The translations under genes and the position numbers were made by a program. 64,000 bases of DNA from the NCBI GenBank assembly GCA_027943335.1, contig BSBK01002088.1, positions 62,001 through 126,000 of the forward strand, given 5' to 3'. Below the pieces are notes generated by a model that ran no database searches, was not told where the DNA came from, and worked only from the letters and a program-made list of their open reading frames with translations. The stretch is from Chamaecyparis obtusa (Eukaryota; Streptophyta; Pinopsida; Cupressales; Cupressaceae). Positions 45,121-58,270 of this stretch are shown here, piece by piece (position 1 is the first letter of the stretch; every line of letters begins with the position of its first letter).

Positions 45121-48100
45121 TTGCCAGGCAACCCAAGAGAAAAAGACATAAAACCTCTATAAAATGCAAGTAGTAAATTTTATTTTTATTTTTATTTTAA
45201 CTAGAATAATATTCATCATTACACTTCATATTTCTAAAAGAAGAAATAATTTTCTACTACTTGAATGTAAGATTTATACAACTTAAGTCCTCATGGGTTC
45301 CCTAACGTCGCTACTAAAGCAACATCATATAAACCATTTACATGAATAAGATATTCATGGAATCATGAGCTTAAAAGATCTATGTTCATTTTAATGCATC
45401 AAGTTAAATGTCCCTAACTTATTTATTTTATTAAACATAAGTTAATCATTCAACATCATTATTCCTTTTATCAACTCATTCCATAAATTCATATTGATTT
45501 CATCTACATCAAGTATCCTTTATATCACTTTTCTCTAATAATTTAGGTAAGAGATTAATATTCATTAAGGTAGGCATTATCCTAGGTACTTCATTAACAT
45601 GAACCAAGTATTAACATTATAATCAAGTTACTATTTTATTGCATTGTTTCATAACCATTCATTGTTAATAATTCCAATCACTAATCTATCATTTCTCAAT
45701 AATTTCCTTGGATCCTTTCATCAAGAGAGAATACATTATTGTTGCGATACATCATTATATACAACTATATTTAAGATTATTTCCTTTACATATGGAAAAC
45801 ATAATAGGATAGGAGAAATAACATAAACACTTTCTTTTAATGCTAGTAACATGTCCAATATTCCACATTCTTTACTCTTTCTTTTATCTAGAAATACCTA
45901 TTCCCTTATGCATTGCTTTGAATTGAGATTACATCAATACTACAAGACTCCTTTTAGGAGATTAAAATTACATGAATACATATACCTAAGTACATCTCAA
46001 CATATTAAAATATCCATTAAGAAATCTTCAACTATAGATCTGGAAAGGAATATGTGCTAGGATCATCCAGAGAATCACGAACAATACCTTGATATAAATA
46101 TTAACCACCCAACCACGTGGAACCAATAGGAACACTCCCCCAAGCTAGGAGATAGAACCAAAGGCCCATACAAGAGGTAACAACTAGGAAATTCCTAAGG
46201 TGGCGATAAAATTTCCCTAAATTCACAACATAAAAGGAAAAAAAAAAGAAGACCACAAGGACTACCAGAGGCATTATCAAATTTGGTAGAGACTCTAAGC
46301 TATAAGCTAGGTGAGTATCATTGCATAGCCCTAACCCCTTGGGTTGTCTTGGTACTAGTCACTCTTGGCCCCGGCTCCCAAGTAGGCACATGTGGAACTG
46401 AATGCTTCTCATACAGACAAGGTCATTCAGTCATACCTACAAATAGGTACCTTCTCCCACTCCCATCCTTAGTATTTACTAGCACTAAAGGCATGGGTGA
46501 GGCTCAATTAATCTTGATTAGTTTGTAATTTCCCATTCCAACAATCTCCCATTCCCAATTCATTTATTTAGGTTATCACTTGATTAAATAACTCATAGTA
46601 GGTTATCCTGGTACTAGCCACTTAGGGCTCTGACACCTCACTATGAGCCACTCACCTAGTGTACTTAGGTTCCCAAAAATACATATAAAAATCATGAGAA
46701 CATAATAGATCCATCATCAAGAATACATATAAATTCCATAACAACATTTGATTGAGTTTAGGAAAACATATGTTTTCCCTAGTCCACTTGACAACCCTAA
46801 ACCCAATATGGCATTCAGAATGTTCCAAACATATAAGAAGACATCAGAGTGATATTATAAATATATTCATAGTAAACATCAATCGAATTAACCAAAAAAA
46901 AATTCTAATAGCCTCTGGTAACCATACGAAACCCTAAAACTTAGTGATGTTCTTAAACTAAATTATTTCAAGCAAGGATTAAATGCAAAGAATAGTCATC
47001 ATAGAACAGTCATCCATATCTTCCAAAAAAAAATAATAAATACAATCTCTTTGGTGGAGGTTTAGAAAACATAATTATGGAATCTCCATTTGATTTTTAG
47101 GAAGATCTAATGGTGGGAAAGAAAGTTATGACTTCTGGTTTAAAACAGAAAACTATGGTTGGGGTTCAAACCTGCCTTCACTAAAATAATTGTAATTTTC
47201 ACAAAACATAATTAAAATTATCCAAACTAATTGTAAATGAAAGATGAAACTTAGGATAATCTCTGATATAAAATTCAGACTTTTATATAATTATATCAGC
47301 CTGTAGCATACAAATACATTTGACAAAAAATTTAGAATCAAGAATGGACAGGCATAGTCTGCCAAAATGTCAAAAATAAGGCATTAATTCGACCCTAAAA
47401 ATAAAATCAGAGAGATACCCATTTTAGATCTGTGAATTTTACTTTCAAAAAATCAATTTATTAAAACCTTAGATTCAATTTAAATTATTATACTAATAGA
47501 TCTCCAAAAATGGGTTGCTAAAAACCCTAGGAAAACACATGCCAATTCTTACAAACAAAAACTCAAAACTTTAAAATAACCATAGAAATAAAAAGTATAG
47601 ATATAATAAATAATGATAATATATAAATAGATCCATAATCTATTAGAGACATAAAGTAAATAAAATATTCAATCCATACCTCATGTCCTACGAAGGTTGA
47701 ATCGAAGAAGGAAGGAAACAAAAGAGAAGACAAATCTAGACTTGAGATGCATCCTTCAAACCCTATCCACTTTCAGAAATCTCCATGAAAGAAAGAAATA
47801 ATTCCACAGGAAAGAATCCCTCTCTCAACTACTAAAATTCTCACAAAAATATCTCTCCCTCAAAAGAAAAGATAACCAAAAATTCTAAAAGACATATGCT
47901 TACAAACTCTCCCTCACATCTCCAAGTTTTCTCTCCAAAATCTCCATGAAAAGTAAGGCCATCCTCTCCTCAATGCTTCAGCCCCAAAATCCCCTCCTTT
48001 AAAATGAGAAATTAGTGCATATAAATAGATTTCCAAAGGTTTAAAGGAAACATAACCATCTCCCAACTAACTCTTAACTAAAGGGTATTATAAAATAACT

Positions 48101-48384
48101 TAATATCATACAACTATATTACTCAAATATAGAATAAAAGATGATTTGTATTCATTCATATACATATTTAATATTATCCTAACATATATGCATATGAAAT
48201 CATTAATTACATCAATATCTATATATATATAACCTATCCACATTATTAATAATTAACAATTGAGAATAATATACCTCACATTATTTAATATTTAATTATT
48301 AATAATACTATACTTTACATTAATCCCAAAATATACACCATCAACAATATCTACAATAATTAATATATAATCACATATAAATTT

Positions 48385-48427
<43 letters not shown>

Positions 48428-48438
48428 ACCCATATATA

Positions 48439-48480
<42 letters not shown>

Positions 48481-49411
48481 GATACATGCCAAATACCAAA
48501 CACTATAATCTATAAGATTATGAAGTAATAGATCACAATATAATTACCTATTTATAATTAATATACGATATAACACTGAGGTAGAAGAAAATCACATGCC
48601 TCAAAATAAATCTAATCATCCAAAGAGGCAATAAAAATCAACTATGAAACATATCAAGAAAAGCATAAGATCAAACAAGGTCAACCAAAGTCAAGAAGGA
48701 AAGTCAAGCCAAACTCCTAACCAAGCATGAAACCCTGAAACACAACATAGAAAGATTAACTAATAATCATACCAAGAAGGAGAAATAAATAAAATGAGTA
48801 AAAAAATCATACAACCAAATGAATTCAAGTGGACACAAGGCACTAACTATAACAATGCCCAACTGGGTGCGCTGGATCTGAGTTTTTCACCCAAAGGTTG
48901 ACTGACAAAGAAGGAACCCTAATATTCCCAAATTGGAATAATGACAAAGGAAGACTCATGCAGGGCCTTACTAATATCTCCATAACAACAACCATCAAGG
49001 ATTTGAGGGCACACTTAGACTTGTGAAGCTAGGTGAAGTCGATGCCCGGTACCTGCAAGCCTACATCACAAAGAAGAAATACATATGCACGAATATACAT
49101 ATAAAAGAAGACATTGTAGATAGATGATCGGGATCGATACATCATGTGGACCTTAGCTATGTGAGTAACTAAAATTTCATCCTGAATCATGAAAACACAT
49201 CATGTATATATATATATACACTCAAAGCATGTAGCATCATCATAATGAAGGTTAGAATCTCAAGCATTGTGTTAGTCTCTTATCAATACTAATAATAAAT
49301 CATCAAGTGAGATACAAGATTCATCCAAAGTAACCTTAATAGAAGAAAATATAAAGAATCACTTATATATATATATATATCTATCAAGTACAGATCATAT
49401 GACATCCTCAC
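45121..49411 (-). repeat. Probable Tekay/Del-type LTR, larger part (interrupted)
   Basis: AT-rich with no gene. On minus, a TATTTATAT box near 48018-48026 is followed by a purine-rich GGAGAGA leader (47700-47990), as in an LTR promoter. The LTR's start (TGTAATACCCC, ending at 63284 on +) lies beyond the Tat-like insertion at 49412. The other end of the LTR is not located; 45121 is only an outer limit. Confidence 0.42.
48389..48480. repeat. Compound microsatellite (TG)19 and (TA)n
   Basis: 38 bases of TG (48389-48426), then TA runs at 48432-48440 and 48445-48473. The open frame across it on minus is an artefact. Confidence 0.97.
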
Positions 49412-52400
49412 TATTAGGCCTTTTTTCTATCATTGCAAAATCTTGTGATGTTGGCCTGTTCCCTGCAACCTTTGTTTTGTTGTCCCTACCCGGCTTGCAG
49501 TCTCAACTTTTCCTTGCAATGGTAATCCACTTGGTTTTCTACTATGCATGTCTTGCCCCATGTGTTTCATGTCTCACCTTGCTTCAGCCCAAGTCGCATC
49601 TGCTAATGTGCAAAACCCAGTAAGATTTTTGAGTTTCAAGGTCCGCGGGAAGCATTTTTAAAAGTTCTGCCTCAGCGTCAAAAACCCACAGTGTTTTCAA
49701 AAACCCGTGTTGTTTTTGGCTTCCTTGCTATCTTTCGGTCTGTTGAAAACCTGCATTGTTTTTGACCCTTTTCCTTCAAGCTTTGTGCACTTGTCTTATG
49801 GTGCTGAAAACTTTGTGTTTTTTCGACGTTCCCTCAACTATGAAAGCCCGACGTGGATGGTGGGTCTAGGCTCTTCCTAATTGCCTGCCGCATGGCCGCA
49901 TGTCAGACTTTTTTGACATGAGATCATGTGACTGCTTGCCACCTAGCCGTGTAGGTCCCAGTTCTTGTTTAGCTACCTGGTGGTTTGCTTTTCTTTAGTG
50001 CGCAGGTGCAATGGATGGTGGGGCCCAGTCTTTGCAGGATGTTAGTCAAGCTTTCTCTGAGTCTCCGGGTGGTTACATTTTCTATCCAGTGACCTAGCGA
50101 CTATGTAGTCACGTGGTCTCTTCATTCCTAGTAGTTAGCAGCTGAAATCTCATGACTTATCAGACGGTTAGTTGCGTAGTCACTGAGTTATTGGCGTTTT
50201 GTCTCTTCTTATGCTTCCAGCACGGTTAAGGTTCAGACAGGATTGATGGTTGCTAGAAGTTCACATGGTGAAGATGCACAAGGTTTATTTCTTGTGCTTT
50301 TGCGACAACTGTCTGATCCTCTGAAGGGATGAGGATTCTTTGGTGTGGTCCTAATAGAAGACATGTGGCAACTTGTGATTGGCTATCGAATGGTCGCATA
50401 GCCAATTTTTGACTATGCGATCATGCAACTGATTGACATGTGTCTGTGGTAGTGTGTTGGCATTTTGGTAGGTGGGCCCATTGGCTTTTGTTACAGAGAT
50501 GGTGATGAGTTGGTTTATGTCAGAGGGGCCCACAGTGAAAGACTTTTAATCAATGGTCGATGTATAATCTCAAGGAATATTCTTAGCTTTTGAGATCATG
50601 TGCCATCTGTCGATTTCATTCCATCTTGCCCGGTTGTCTATTGTCTGCAGTGGGTCTGGTGTGACTTGTTTGTGAAGGTGGAGGTTTCTTATTGGTTGAC
50701 GTGGATGTGCTTAGGTGTGGGGCCATTTTTGGAGGGGTCTATGATGAGAATGGATTCTACGGCCGATGTAAGTTCTCATGGGATTTGTCAGAACCATGAG
50801 ATCTTATGCCAGCCATTCATTTCAAAGGCTTTTGGTAAGTGGGCCCCATGCTAGTGATTGGGCATGGATCAATGAATGGTGTCATGACATGTGGCATTAG
50901 GTGGGCCCAGGTAGGGTCTTCTAGTTGGTCTGAGGTGGTGATGTGGCTTGTTAGTGGGCCCATTGTCTTTTGTCAAGGAGGCTTGTCGCATGTTCGCATA
51001 GCCCAATTTTCGGGCTATGCGATCATGTGACCACTAATGGTATCACGGTTGCAGAGTTATTAAGTGGGGCTGCTAGGTTTCTAAAGTGATTAAAGGGCCG
51101 ACAGATCTTGTGGCCATCATATCACCACTGGGATAAGGTGTGAGGAAGTTAACTTGGCTGTCTAGTGATAGCCGTCGATGCTATCTAAGGTGAAGTGAAG
51201 ATCTAAGGCCTAGGAAAGATAAAGATCTAATGGTAGGGATATAAAGTTGATGCCAATTTAAACAAGGACTGCCGATGTGTTTCTAGCACCATGAAAGTGA
51301 CCGTTGGGATTTCAAATTCAAATTTGCAGAGGGGTTTGCAGTGACCAAAGGTACCTAGTTTTAATGTTGTTTGGGTGGATTTCTTGCTCGTTTGATGGTA
51401 GTAGGTTGTTGCGATGTGGTCCAAGGTCTATGTGGTTAATTGCAAATGAGGTTTTCTACTTGGTGGAGTATGGTTTTGTGCTTGAGGAGCTATTTGTAGG
51501 TGGCTGATTTGACTGATTTTCATGGCAGCTCCTAGTTCTCTATCTTGGCTCACAGATTTTCATGATTGCAGATCTGTTTGAGATTTTCTTTCTCTGGACT
51601 ACTTGGTTTCTTGCCCTTGTAATAAATTCTAATGTAAATTTTGGCATGTGGTGTGGTTGAGACCCTAGCCCTAGCTATCCCTAGCTTGTGGCATTCTCTC
51701 TAAGAATTCCAAGGCAGCTAGTGGTATAAGTTGTAGAATTTTGGCTTTTGCAAGGGTTCCAAAATCATGTTGCTTTTGGTCCCTAGTTTTTGACTGTAGT
51801 ATACTAATAGAGGTTTGATTTGGTGTCTTTTTCTCAGCTTTGTGTCATGCTAATTATATGCTGATTCTGGATTTGTTAATGAAAACATTCTTGAATCCTA
51901 ATCTTCTATCTTGTGTATTTCTTCTTGCTTGTCTCTGAGGTCATATATGTTAATATCACAAAGTGTGTTAATGTATGGTAAATAAAGAGTATTTTGAATT
52001 CATCTCTGAGTTTCTAACAAAGTTAGGATTAAAGCCTTTTAGGTGAATTCAGTGAGCTTGTAGCCAGGTGTAGAATTTGATGTCCTTGTGCTTGAGGGAA
52101 AGGGGTAATAGGTAAAGCACTTACTCTGGTTTCCATTGTGTTTGATTTGAGGTGTTCAGTTGAAGTATAGGGTTGGGTGATTCTTAGCCCTGGGATAAGG
52201 CACTAGTCCTTTCTCTTGAAGTCATGGTTAACAACCACACAAACATAAAAATTCATTTGATAAGCCTTTTATTGACTTGTGTTGAGCATTGTATACATCA
52301 TTTTGAGAATCCTTTGAAGAAGTGAGTCAAGGGTACACCCGCCTGAGCATTGAAGCTCAAAGTGAAGAAGGATCCTTTGATCCTTGTCAGTTGTCCCTCT

Positions 52401-52506
52401 TCCTTGTGGACTTTGGAGTGGTGATAGAGTCAGGATTTTATTTATGTTATCCATCAAAGTGTAAATCTACAAGTTGAAGATCAAAGGGAATAATCCACAA
52501 CCAACA
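49412..52506 (+). repeat. 5' LTR of the + strand Tat-like element
   Basis: Matches 59943-63035 along its length. TATAAAG at 51240-51246. It contains three hairpin modules near 49900, 50394 and 50994 (listed separately). Confidence 0.95.
50994..51022. promoter_or_regulatory. Perfect 11-bp hairpin in the LTR
   Basis: TCGCATAGCCC (50994-51004), 7-base loop, GGGCTATGCGA (51012-51022), then TCATGTGACC. Weaker relatives: 50394-50419 (8-bp stem) and CATGTCA/TGACATG at about 49900-49922. Each is followed by a GATCATG(T/C)(G/A)AC word. It lies about 220 bases before the TATA box. Confidence 0.75.
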
Positions 52507-52509
52507 AAA

Positions 52510-52524
52510 TGGTGACTCTACTAG
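52510..52524 (+). other. Primer binding site, Arg-tRNA-like
   Basis: TGGTGACTCTACTAGG, the decayed equivalent of the site at 37448-37465. Confidence 0.78.
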
Positions 52525-52811
52525 GAACAGCTAAAAGATATGCATTTGTTAAGAGTCAGTGATTCTAGTTGGGAGAATCTACAGAGAAAGGTTAAAATGT
52601 GTTCTTGTTTTCCTGTTGTTTTCAAGGATTTCCCATCTAGGTGGGTGGTGGCTCAAAGGTTTGAACCAGTGCAACATATTGAAGAAGCATGGATAAGAGG
52701 AGAAATACTAGGTCATATGTTAGAAAGAATTTGGAGGTCACTCTCAAGCAATTACCTAGATAGGGAAACAAGAGTTGGATTAGAAGGAATGGTGAGTCTA
52801 CCAGTGCTCCC

Positions 52812-55620
52812 ATGAGAGAATAGAGAAATGCAAGAGCTAGAAGACCACATGTATCCTCAAGTGAGGATGCTTCACAAAATAGAGTTTCTAGATCAGATGG
52901 TGGTCACTCTGAAGAGAGATTCTATGATACCCCTGAGGCTGCATTTCAAGACAAATGTCCTTTTCCTGCAGGTCAAAATGAAGAAAATGAAGATATGGGT
53001 TTAGAGGTTGACTTGGATCTTGATGAAGATCAATTTAGAGGAGAGCCCATGAGACATAGGCAAGTTCACTTCCCATATCAAAATCTTCCTGATATGGATG
53101 TGTCATCTAGTTCTGATGACATTATGGTAGATCTTGATGACTTGAATGCACTGAGGTTGCAGTTGGCAGAGCAGGATGCCATACATAAAAGGTTACAAGA
53201 GGAGAGAGAGGTGGTCTCTTCTAAGAAAAATAAATGAAATGAAGGAGAGAAACAAAATTCTTTCCTCTGCTCCTAAAACATTATAGCATGATGTTTTTGG
53301 TGATCTTGATGCTTTGAGGAGTGAGTAGGAATGCTTATTGCAAGATCATGAATTTGAAAATGAAGGCCCTGTGATTAGACAAGTGCAAAGTTATGTCCCT
53401 TTTCGTAAAGATAAGGATGGGCATAGGATCACCAGACCTACTGTTATTATTAGTGAGAAAGGAAAGTAGAAGATGGTGGATGACCAAGCAAGCAAACTAG
53501 TGAAAATACTAGGGATCCCACCACCTGATTCAAATAAGGACATGGAAATGGAGAGAAGGAAAAAAGAAGATGAGGACCTTGCAAGAGAACTAGAGAGAGC
53601 TGAGGTTGACACTGCCATTGTAGAAAAGAAAAGGAAGATCCAATTTTTGTGGGCTTCTTCAGCTAATGCTCTTGGCCCATCTGCTACTGAACTAGGTATG
53701 CCATCTATGACTACTGCTATTCCATTTAGTAATGCTACTAGTTATTTTCCTTCTACATCTGCTAGGATAGGTGCAGATCTTAGGCAGTAGTCAAATGCAC
53801 AGATAAATGTAGATGCTAACATTGATCCTAGGGTTAACACTAGTTCAAGCTTTCAAAGAAGACCTACGCAATTAGAAGGCTATAGGCAAATAAGTTTTGA
53901 TGGAATTCCTAGCTATCCAAATGCTTTTCCAAATGATATTAGAGATAAGGTACCTAAGTTTGCTGGTAATAATGCTATAAGTTGTGAGGAGCATCTTAGG
54001 TTATTTGTTGATATGCTTAATGATTATGAGGTAGAGCATGAGGATGTTGTCATGAAATTGTTTGTTCAATCTCTAATGGAGGGTGCTAGAGATTGGTTTA
54101 AGAGGCTTCTTGATAAGTGTATTGATACTTGGGACTCTTTTGAGAAATGTTTCAAGGAGCAGTATTGTGATAGGCCTAATGCTAGCTTCATGTTGAATGA
54201 ATTCAATACCATAAGGAAAAATTAGAATGAGTCTGCATCTGAATTCAACATGAGATTTCAGAAGGGTGTGCATAAGTTGTTCCAAGTCATGCGGTTGGAT
54301 GACAATGTCTGTCTCGTTTCATACTTCAATGTATTTGATGGGAAGATGGGATATTTATTGAGGGATAAAGAACCAAGAACTCTTAGGGATGCTTTTAGGA
54401 TTGCTGTCAATATTGAGAACAACATGAAAATATCAGGAATGTTGGGTGGAAAGAGAGATGACCCAAAGTTGTTTGGGGACAGGAAATACAAAAAAGAAAA
54501 TGATAAGAATGTTGGATCTAGGAGGCAAGAAGAAGATAAGTTGGATAAGGTGCTTAATGCATTGAAGGATTTGAAGGCACCTACAAATAGGAACATCAGT
54601 GCTCCTACCAATGAGAGGCCTCGGCTCAACAATAATTTTAGTAAGCAAAATAGACTGTAGAATTACCCCTACAACACCCAATGGAAGGATGGCAAGCCTA
54701 TTGTCCCTGTTGCAAGAGGAAACAATGACAGAGGTGTCCCTGACCCTCTACATAAAGCTTCAGTGAATGTCATGGAGAATGTACCATGGTGTATTGCATG
54801 CCAATCCCCTCATTTTGTAGAGCATTGTGTGGTTGCACAATCTATGGCTACAAATCAAGATTGTGGCGATGAGGAGATAGAACAAGAAGAAGAACAAGAT
54901 GATGTTGGTTGTAACATGGCTTCTTCATATCTGGGATATGAAGATGACTTAGATTTTGATGAAGAGGTAGATGTGAATGTGAAGAGACATAATCAAGCTC
55001 TTTTTCATCAAGAGGTTTTTTCTAATGGTGAGTGCATTGATCATAAAACATGTAACATGAACTCTTCTCCCAAGATAGTAAGTTTGAGAAGACCTTCTAG
55101 AGAAGAGATGGAGAGGATTATTGTAGAAATGATTGCCCAGGTGAAAACTAGAGGCATGGTGGCAAGGAATACAAATGAGAAAGCTGCAGGAATGGTTATA
55201 AAGAGTACCAACTCTGGAGAACCTAATGAGAACAAATCAAAGGCTGATCACATGGTGAAATTAAAGAATGTAAAATTTATGCATTGTGAGCCTAAGGGAG
55301 CTAGAATTGAAAAGATCTCTTGTGAGATTGAGAAGCCAGTTAATACAATGGCTAAGATTCAAAAAATGAAGGTGGTCAATACACCTAATATGTCAGATAA
55401 TCAAAAGGATGTTAAGGTAGTGCAGATTGAGATTCCTACTTCTACCCCTTTTGACATGTTATCCATATTGTCACAAATTATAGTTAAGGTTCCATTGTCA
55501 GAATTGTTGAGGATCCTTGAACATAAAGATAAGGCTATTGCATGGGTTGGTAATACTCACAAAAATGATACTTCATGCAATGGATCTCAAGATGAAGCTT
55601 TGAAGGATGTTTTTGCTTAG
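52812..55620 (+). pseudogene. gag: Tat-like gag
   Basis: Likely start ATG 52812, with a stop three codons later (52821). The first part runs in one frame to 53237; a shift near 53210 moves it to the frame kept up to RT. Layout: acidic and coiled N-terminus; capsid-like domain (about 53930-54420, with GARDWFKRL, WDSFEKCFKEQY, FQKGVHKLFQVMRLDD); PWCIACQSPHFVEHC (about 54784-54830), a zinc-knuckle-like motif; acidic, Lys-rich tail to TAG 55618. Stops at 53788, 54223 and 54658 among others. It corresponds in order to the minus-strand gag at 26616-29329. Confidence 0.88.
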
Positions 55621-55833
55621 AGAATTGTGTCTCAAATTCCTCCAATATATTTGGATAGTTCTGTCAATGCCAGCCTTGAAAATATTGACCCATTCTTCTT
55701 AAGTGTTCTTGTGAATGGGATGAAGTTAAGAAATTGTATGATTGATAGTGGTGCCTCTAATACTGTCATGCCTTTCAAAATTATGGAGAGGTTGGGCCTT
55801 AAATTTGATACAGTGTAGGGCAGGTGTTGTGTA
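55621..55833 (+). pseudogene. pol: Tat-like aspartic protease
   Basis: The active-site motif IDSGASNTVMP lies near 55741-55773, preceded by DPFFLSVLVNG. A stop at 55816-55818 ends this segment, and the frame continues into the extra RNase H block. Confidence 0.88.
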
Positions 55834-57096
55834 ATGGATCAGAGGGAGGTACTAGTTATTGGGACTATCAATGCAATGCCATATAGGTTGGCAGCATATC
55901 CAGAGAAAGAGCTAACAAAGAGTGTTTTGGTGGTGGATATCCCCCCTCATTATGGAATGTTTCTATCTAGAAGATGGAGTGCTTCCATGGGTGGAAGTTT
56001 ACAGTGTGATTTGTCCTATGCAACTTTCAAGATTGATGATCAGTTTGTCAAGATTGAACGAGAGCCAAGAGTATGTCACATGATTGAGAGAAACATAGAT
56101 AATGAAACTAAATGTTTTGTGGATACTGATGTAAATGCTTTTAGGGTAGAGATCCCTATATCTGAGAATGAGCTTGTTTTGTCACCTATTTCTACTGAGG
56201 TAGGTGCTGACTTTGTGAAGGGTGATTTGTGGGTCATGTACTTTGATGGTGCAAACTACAAAGATGGTGTAGGAGCAAGTATTTTACTTATTTCTCCTGA
56301 TGGAAACACCTACAAGGTCTCTTTCACATTGAATTTATTTTGTACCAATAATATAGTAGAATATGAGGCCTTGTTGTTAGGACTGAGGTTGGCACAAAAG
56401 CATGGTATAAAATGCATAAGTGTTATTGGTGATTCTGAGTTGGTGGTGTCCCAAGTTAGGTTAGTGTATGCTTCCAAGAATAGAAGGTTGAAACAATATA
56501 GGAATGCAGTGTGGGATTTGATTGAGCATTTTGATGCCTTCAATATTGAGTGGAGGGATAGGAGTAACAACAAGATGGCTGACTTGTTGGCCAATATTGC
56601 AATCAATCCTAATGATGTCACATTCTCTAGTATTTCTAAAGTTGAAATTCAAGCTAGGCCTAGTATACCAGACAATATTGAGAATTGGCAAGTTTTTGAT
56701 GATGATAATGATATTTTGAATTTTATGGATTGCAAGGATCAGTATCATGGTCAGGAACTCGATTATTCAGCCTTGGTTGAGTTAATAGAAGGAAGGGAGG
56801 TTGTCTTAGGCAATGAGGTCATTCAGCTTAGAACTAACAAGGTGCCCAAGGGGCTTGTTGTTTTGGAGACTATCTTTGACAACCAAGATAGAGTTCAAAA
56901 GAATATCAAAGGAGAAGATCATGCTGATCTTGAGGAGATAAATCTTGGATCACATGAGGCACCTAAGAAAGTATACATTAGTAGAGATATATCTCAGAAG
57001 GTAAGGAGGCCTTTGATTGAATTATTGAGGAAATTTAGGCATGTTTTTGCATGGTCGTATGATGACCTAAAGGTTTATAGAGAGGATTTATTTTAG
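55834..57096 (+). pseudogene. Tat-like second RNase H and linker, upstream of RT
   Basis: 420 uninterrupted codons. The first 130 hold VLVVDIPPHYGMFLSRRWSA, a conserved pre-RNase H block. The RNase H (RVT_3 type) follows with all four acids: Asp138 (MYFDGA), Glu176 (NNIVEYEAL), Asp200 (VIGDSE) and Asp250 (NKMADLLAN). The C-terminal linker ends VFAWSYDDLKVYREDLF. The catalytic set is complete, so this domain is the best preserved part of the element. The extra RNase H of Tat elements is thought to help remove primers and RNA during reverse transcription. Confidence 0.9.
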
Positions 57097-58270
57097 CATG
57101 TTATTCCATTAAGAGAAGATGCTAAACCTTTCTGGCAAAAGCAAAGGTCTATTAATCCTACTTTGGCACCCAAGATGCAAGAAGAATTAATGAAGTTGAG
57201 AGATGCTGGCATTATCAAACCTATAAGGCATTCTTCTTGGGTGTCAAACCTTGTTCCTGTAAGAAAAAAGAATGGTGACATTAGGCTTTGTGTGGACTTC
57301 AGAAATTTGAACATCAGCTCACTGAAAGATAATTATTGTTTGCCCAATATGGAGGCTATGTTGCAGAGAGTAACCAGATCAGAATTGATGTCAATGATGG
57401 ATGGTTTCTCTGGCTACAATCAGGTCATTGTTAAGGAATCAGAACAATTCAAGACAACCTTTACAATACCATGGGGAACATATGTTTATGTGAGAATGCC
57501 TTTTGGACTCACAAATGCTGGTGCTACCTTTCAGAGGGCAATGGATGTTGCCTTTTCAGATTTCATTAATGATTTCCTTGTTGTGTATCAGGATGATTTA
57601 ACTGCCTATTCCAAGAAGGAAGAGGACCATTGTGCTCATTTAGAGAAAATATTTATGAGGGCCTTGGAATTTGGCATTTCATTGAACCCAAGGAAATGTA
57701 CTTTTGGTGTCATAGAAGGTAAGTTGCTTGGCCACTTAGTTGGGAAGAAAGGAGTGAGAATTGACCTAGAGAGGGTAGCAGCAATTGATAAAATTTAGAG
57801 GCCAAAGAATGTTAAAGGGATTTAGTCTTTCTTTGGTTAGGTCAATTTCTAAGAAGGTTTGTGACAAACTTTGCAGAGGTTACTAGACCTATTTCCAAGA
57901 TGTTGAAGAAGGGATCCATAATCAATTGGGAGGGTGAGCCTGGTGAGGCTTTCAAGAATATCAAGTAGGCTATCAAAGATGCACCAGTGTTTAAGGCACT
58001 TGATTATAGTGTCCCAATGCATATCTTTTCTTTTGCATCCTTTCACACTATTTCTACAGTTCTGTTACAAAAGAAAAAGGATTGTTTTGAGCAGCCTATT
58101 GCATTTTTCAGTAAATCTTTGCAGGCTGCAGAGTTGAAATATGACATAAATGAGAAGCAAGCTTATGCACTTGTGAAGGCAATCAAGGCTTTTAGGTGTT
58201 ACTTGATGGGAGCAGTTGTGATTTCTTTTGTGCCAAGTGGAGTTGTGAAGGATATTTTCTCATAGCAGGA
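57097..58270 (+). pseudogene. pol: Tat-like reverse transcriptase and first RNase H
   Basis: RT runs from about 57163 to 57800: [37 protein letters not shown] and the catalytic YQDD near 57588-57599. A one-base shift near 57848 moves the frame. RNase H follows with FSFASFHTISTVLL and PIAFFSKSLQAAELKYD (about 58027-58145). YQDD instead of the more usual Y(V/L/M)DD is also seen in the minus-strand copy, so it is a family trait and not a mutation. Confidence 0.91.

Noticed and set aside
48292..48492. Tyr/Ile and Thr/His repeat peptide on minus
   Set aside because: It is a translation of the TG/TA microsatellite.
50351..51030. Short open frames in the Tat-like LTR
   Set aside because: They are not kept at matching positions in the 3' LTR and have no recognisable domain.
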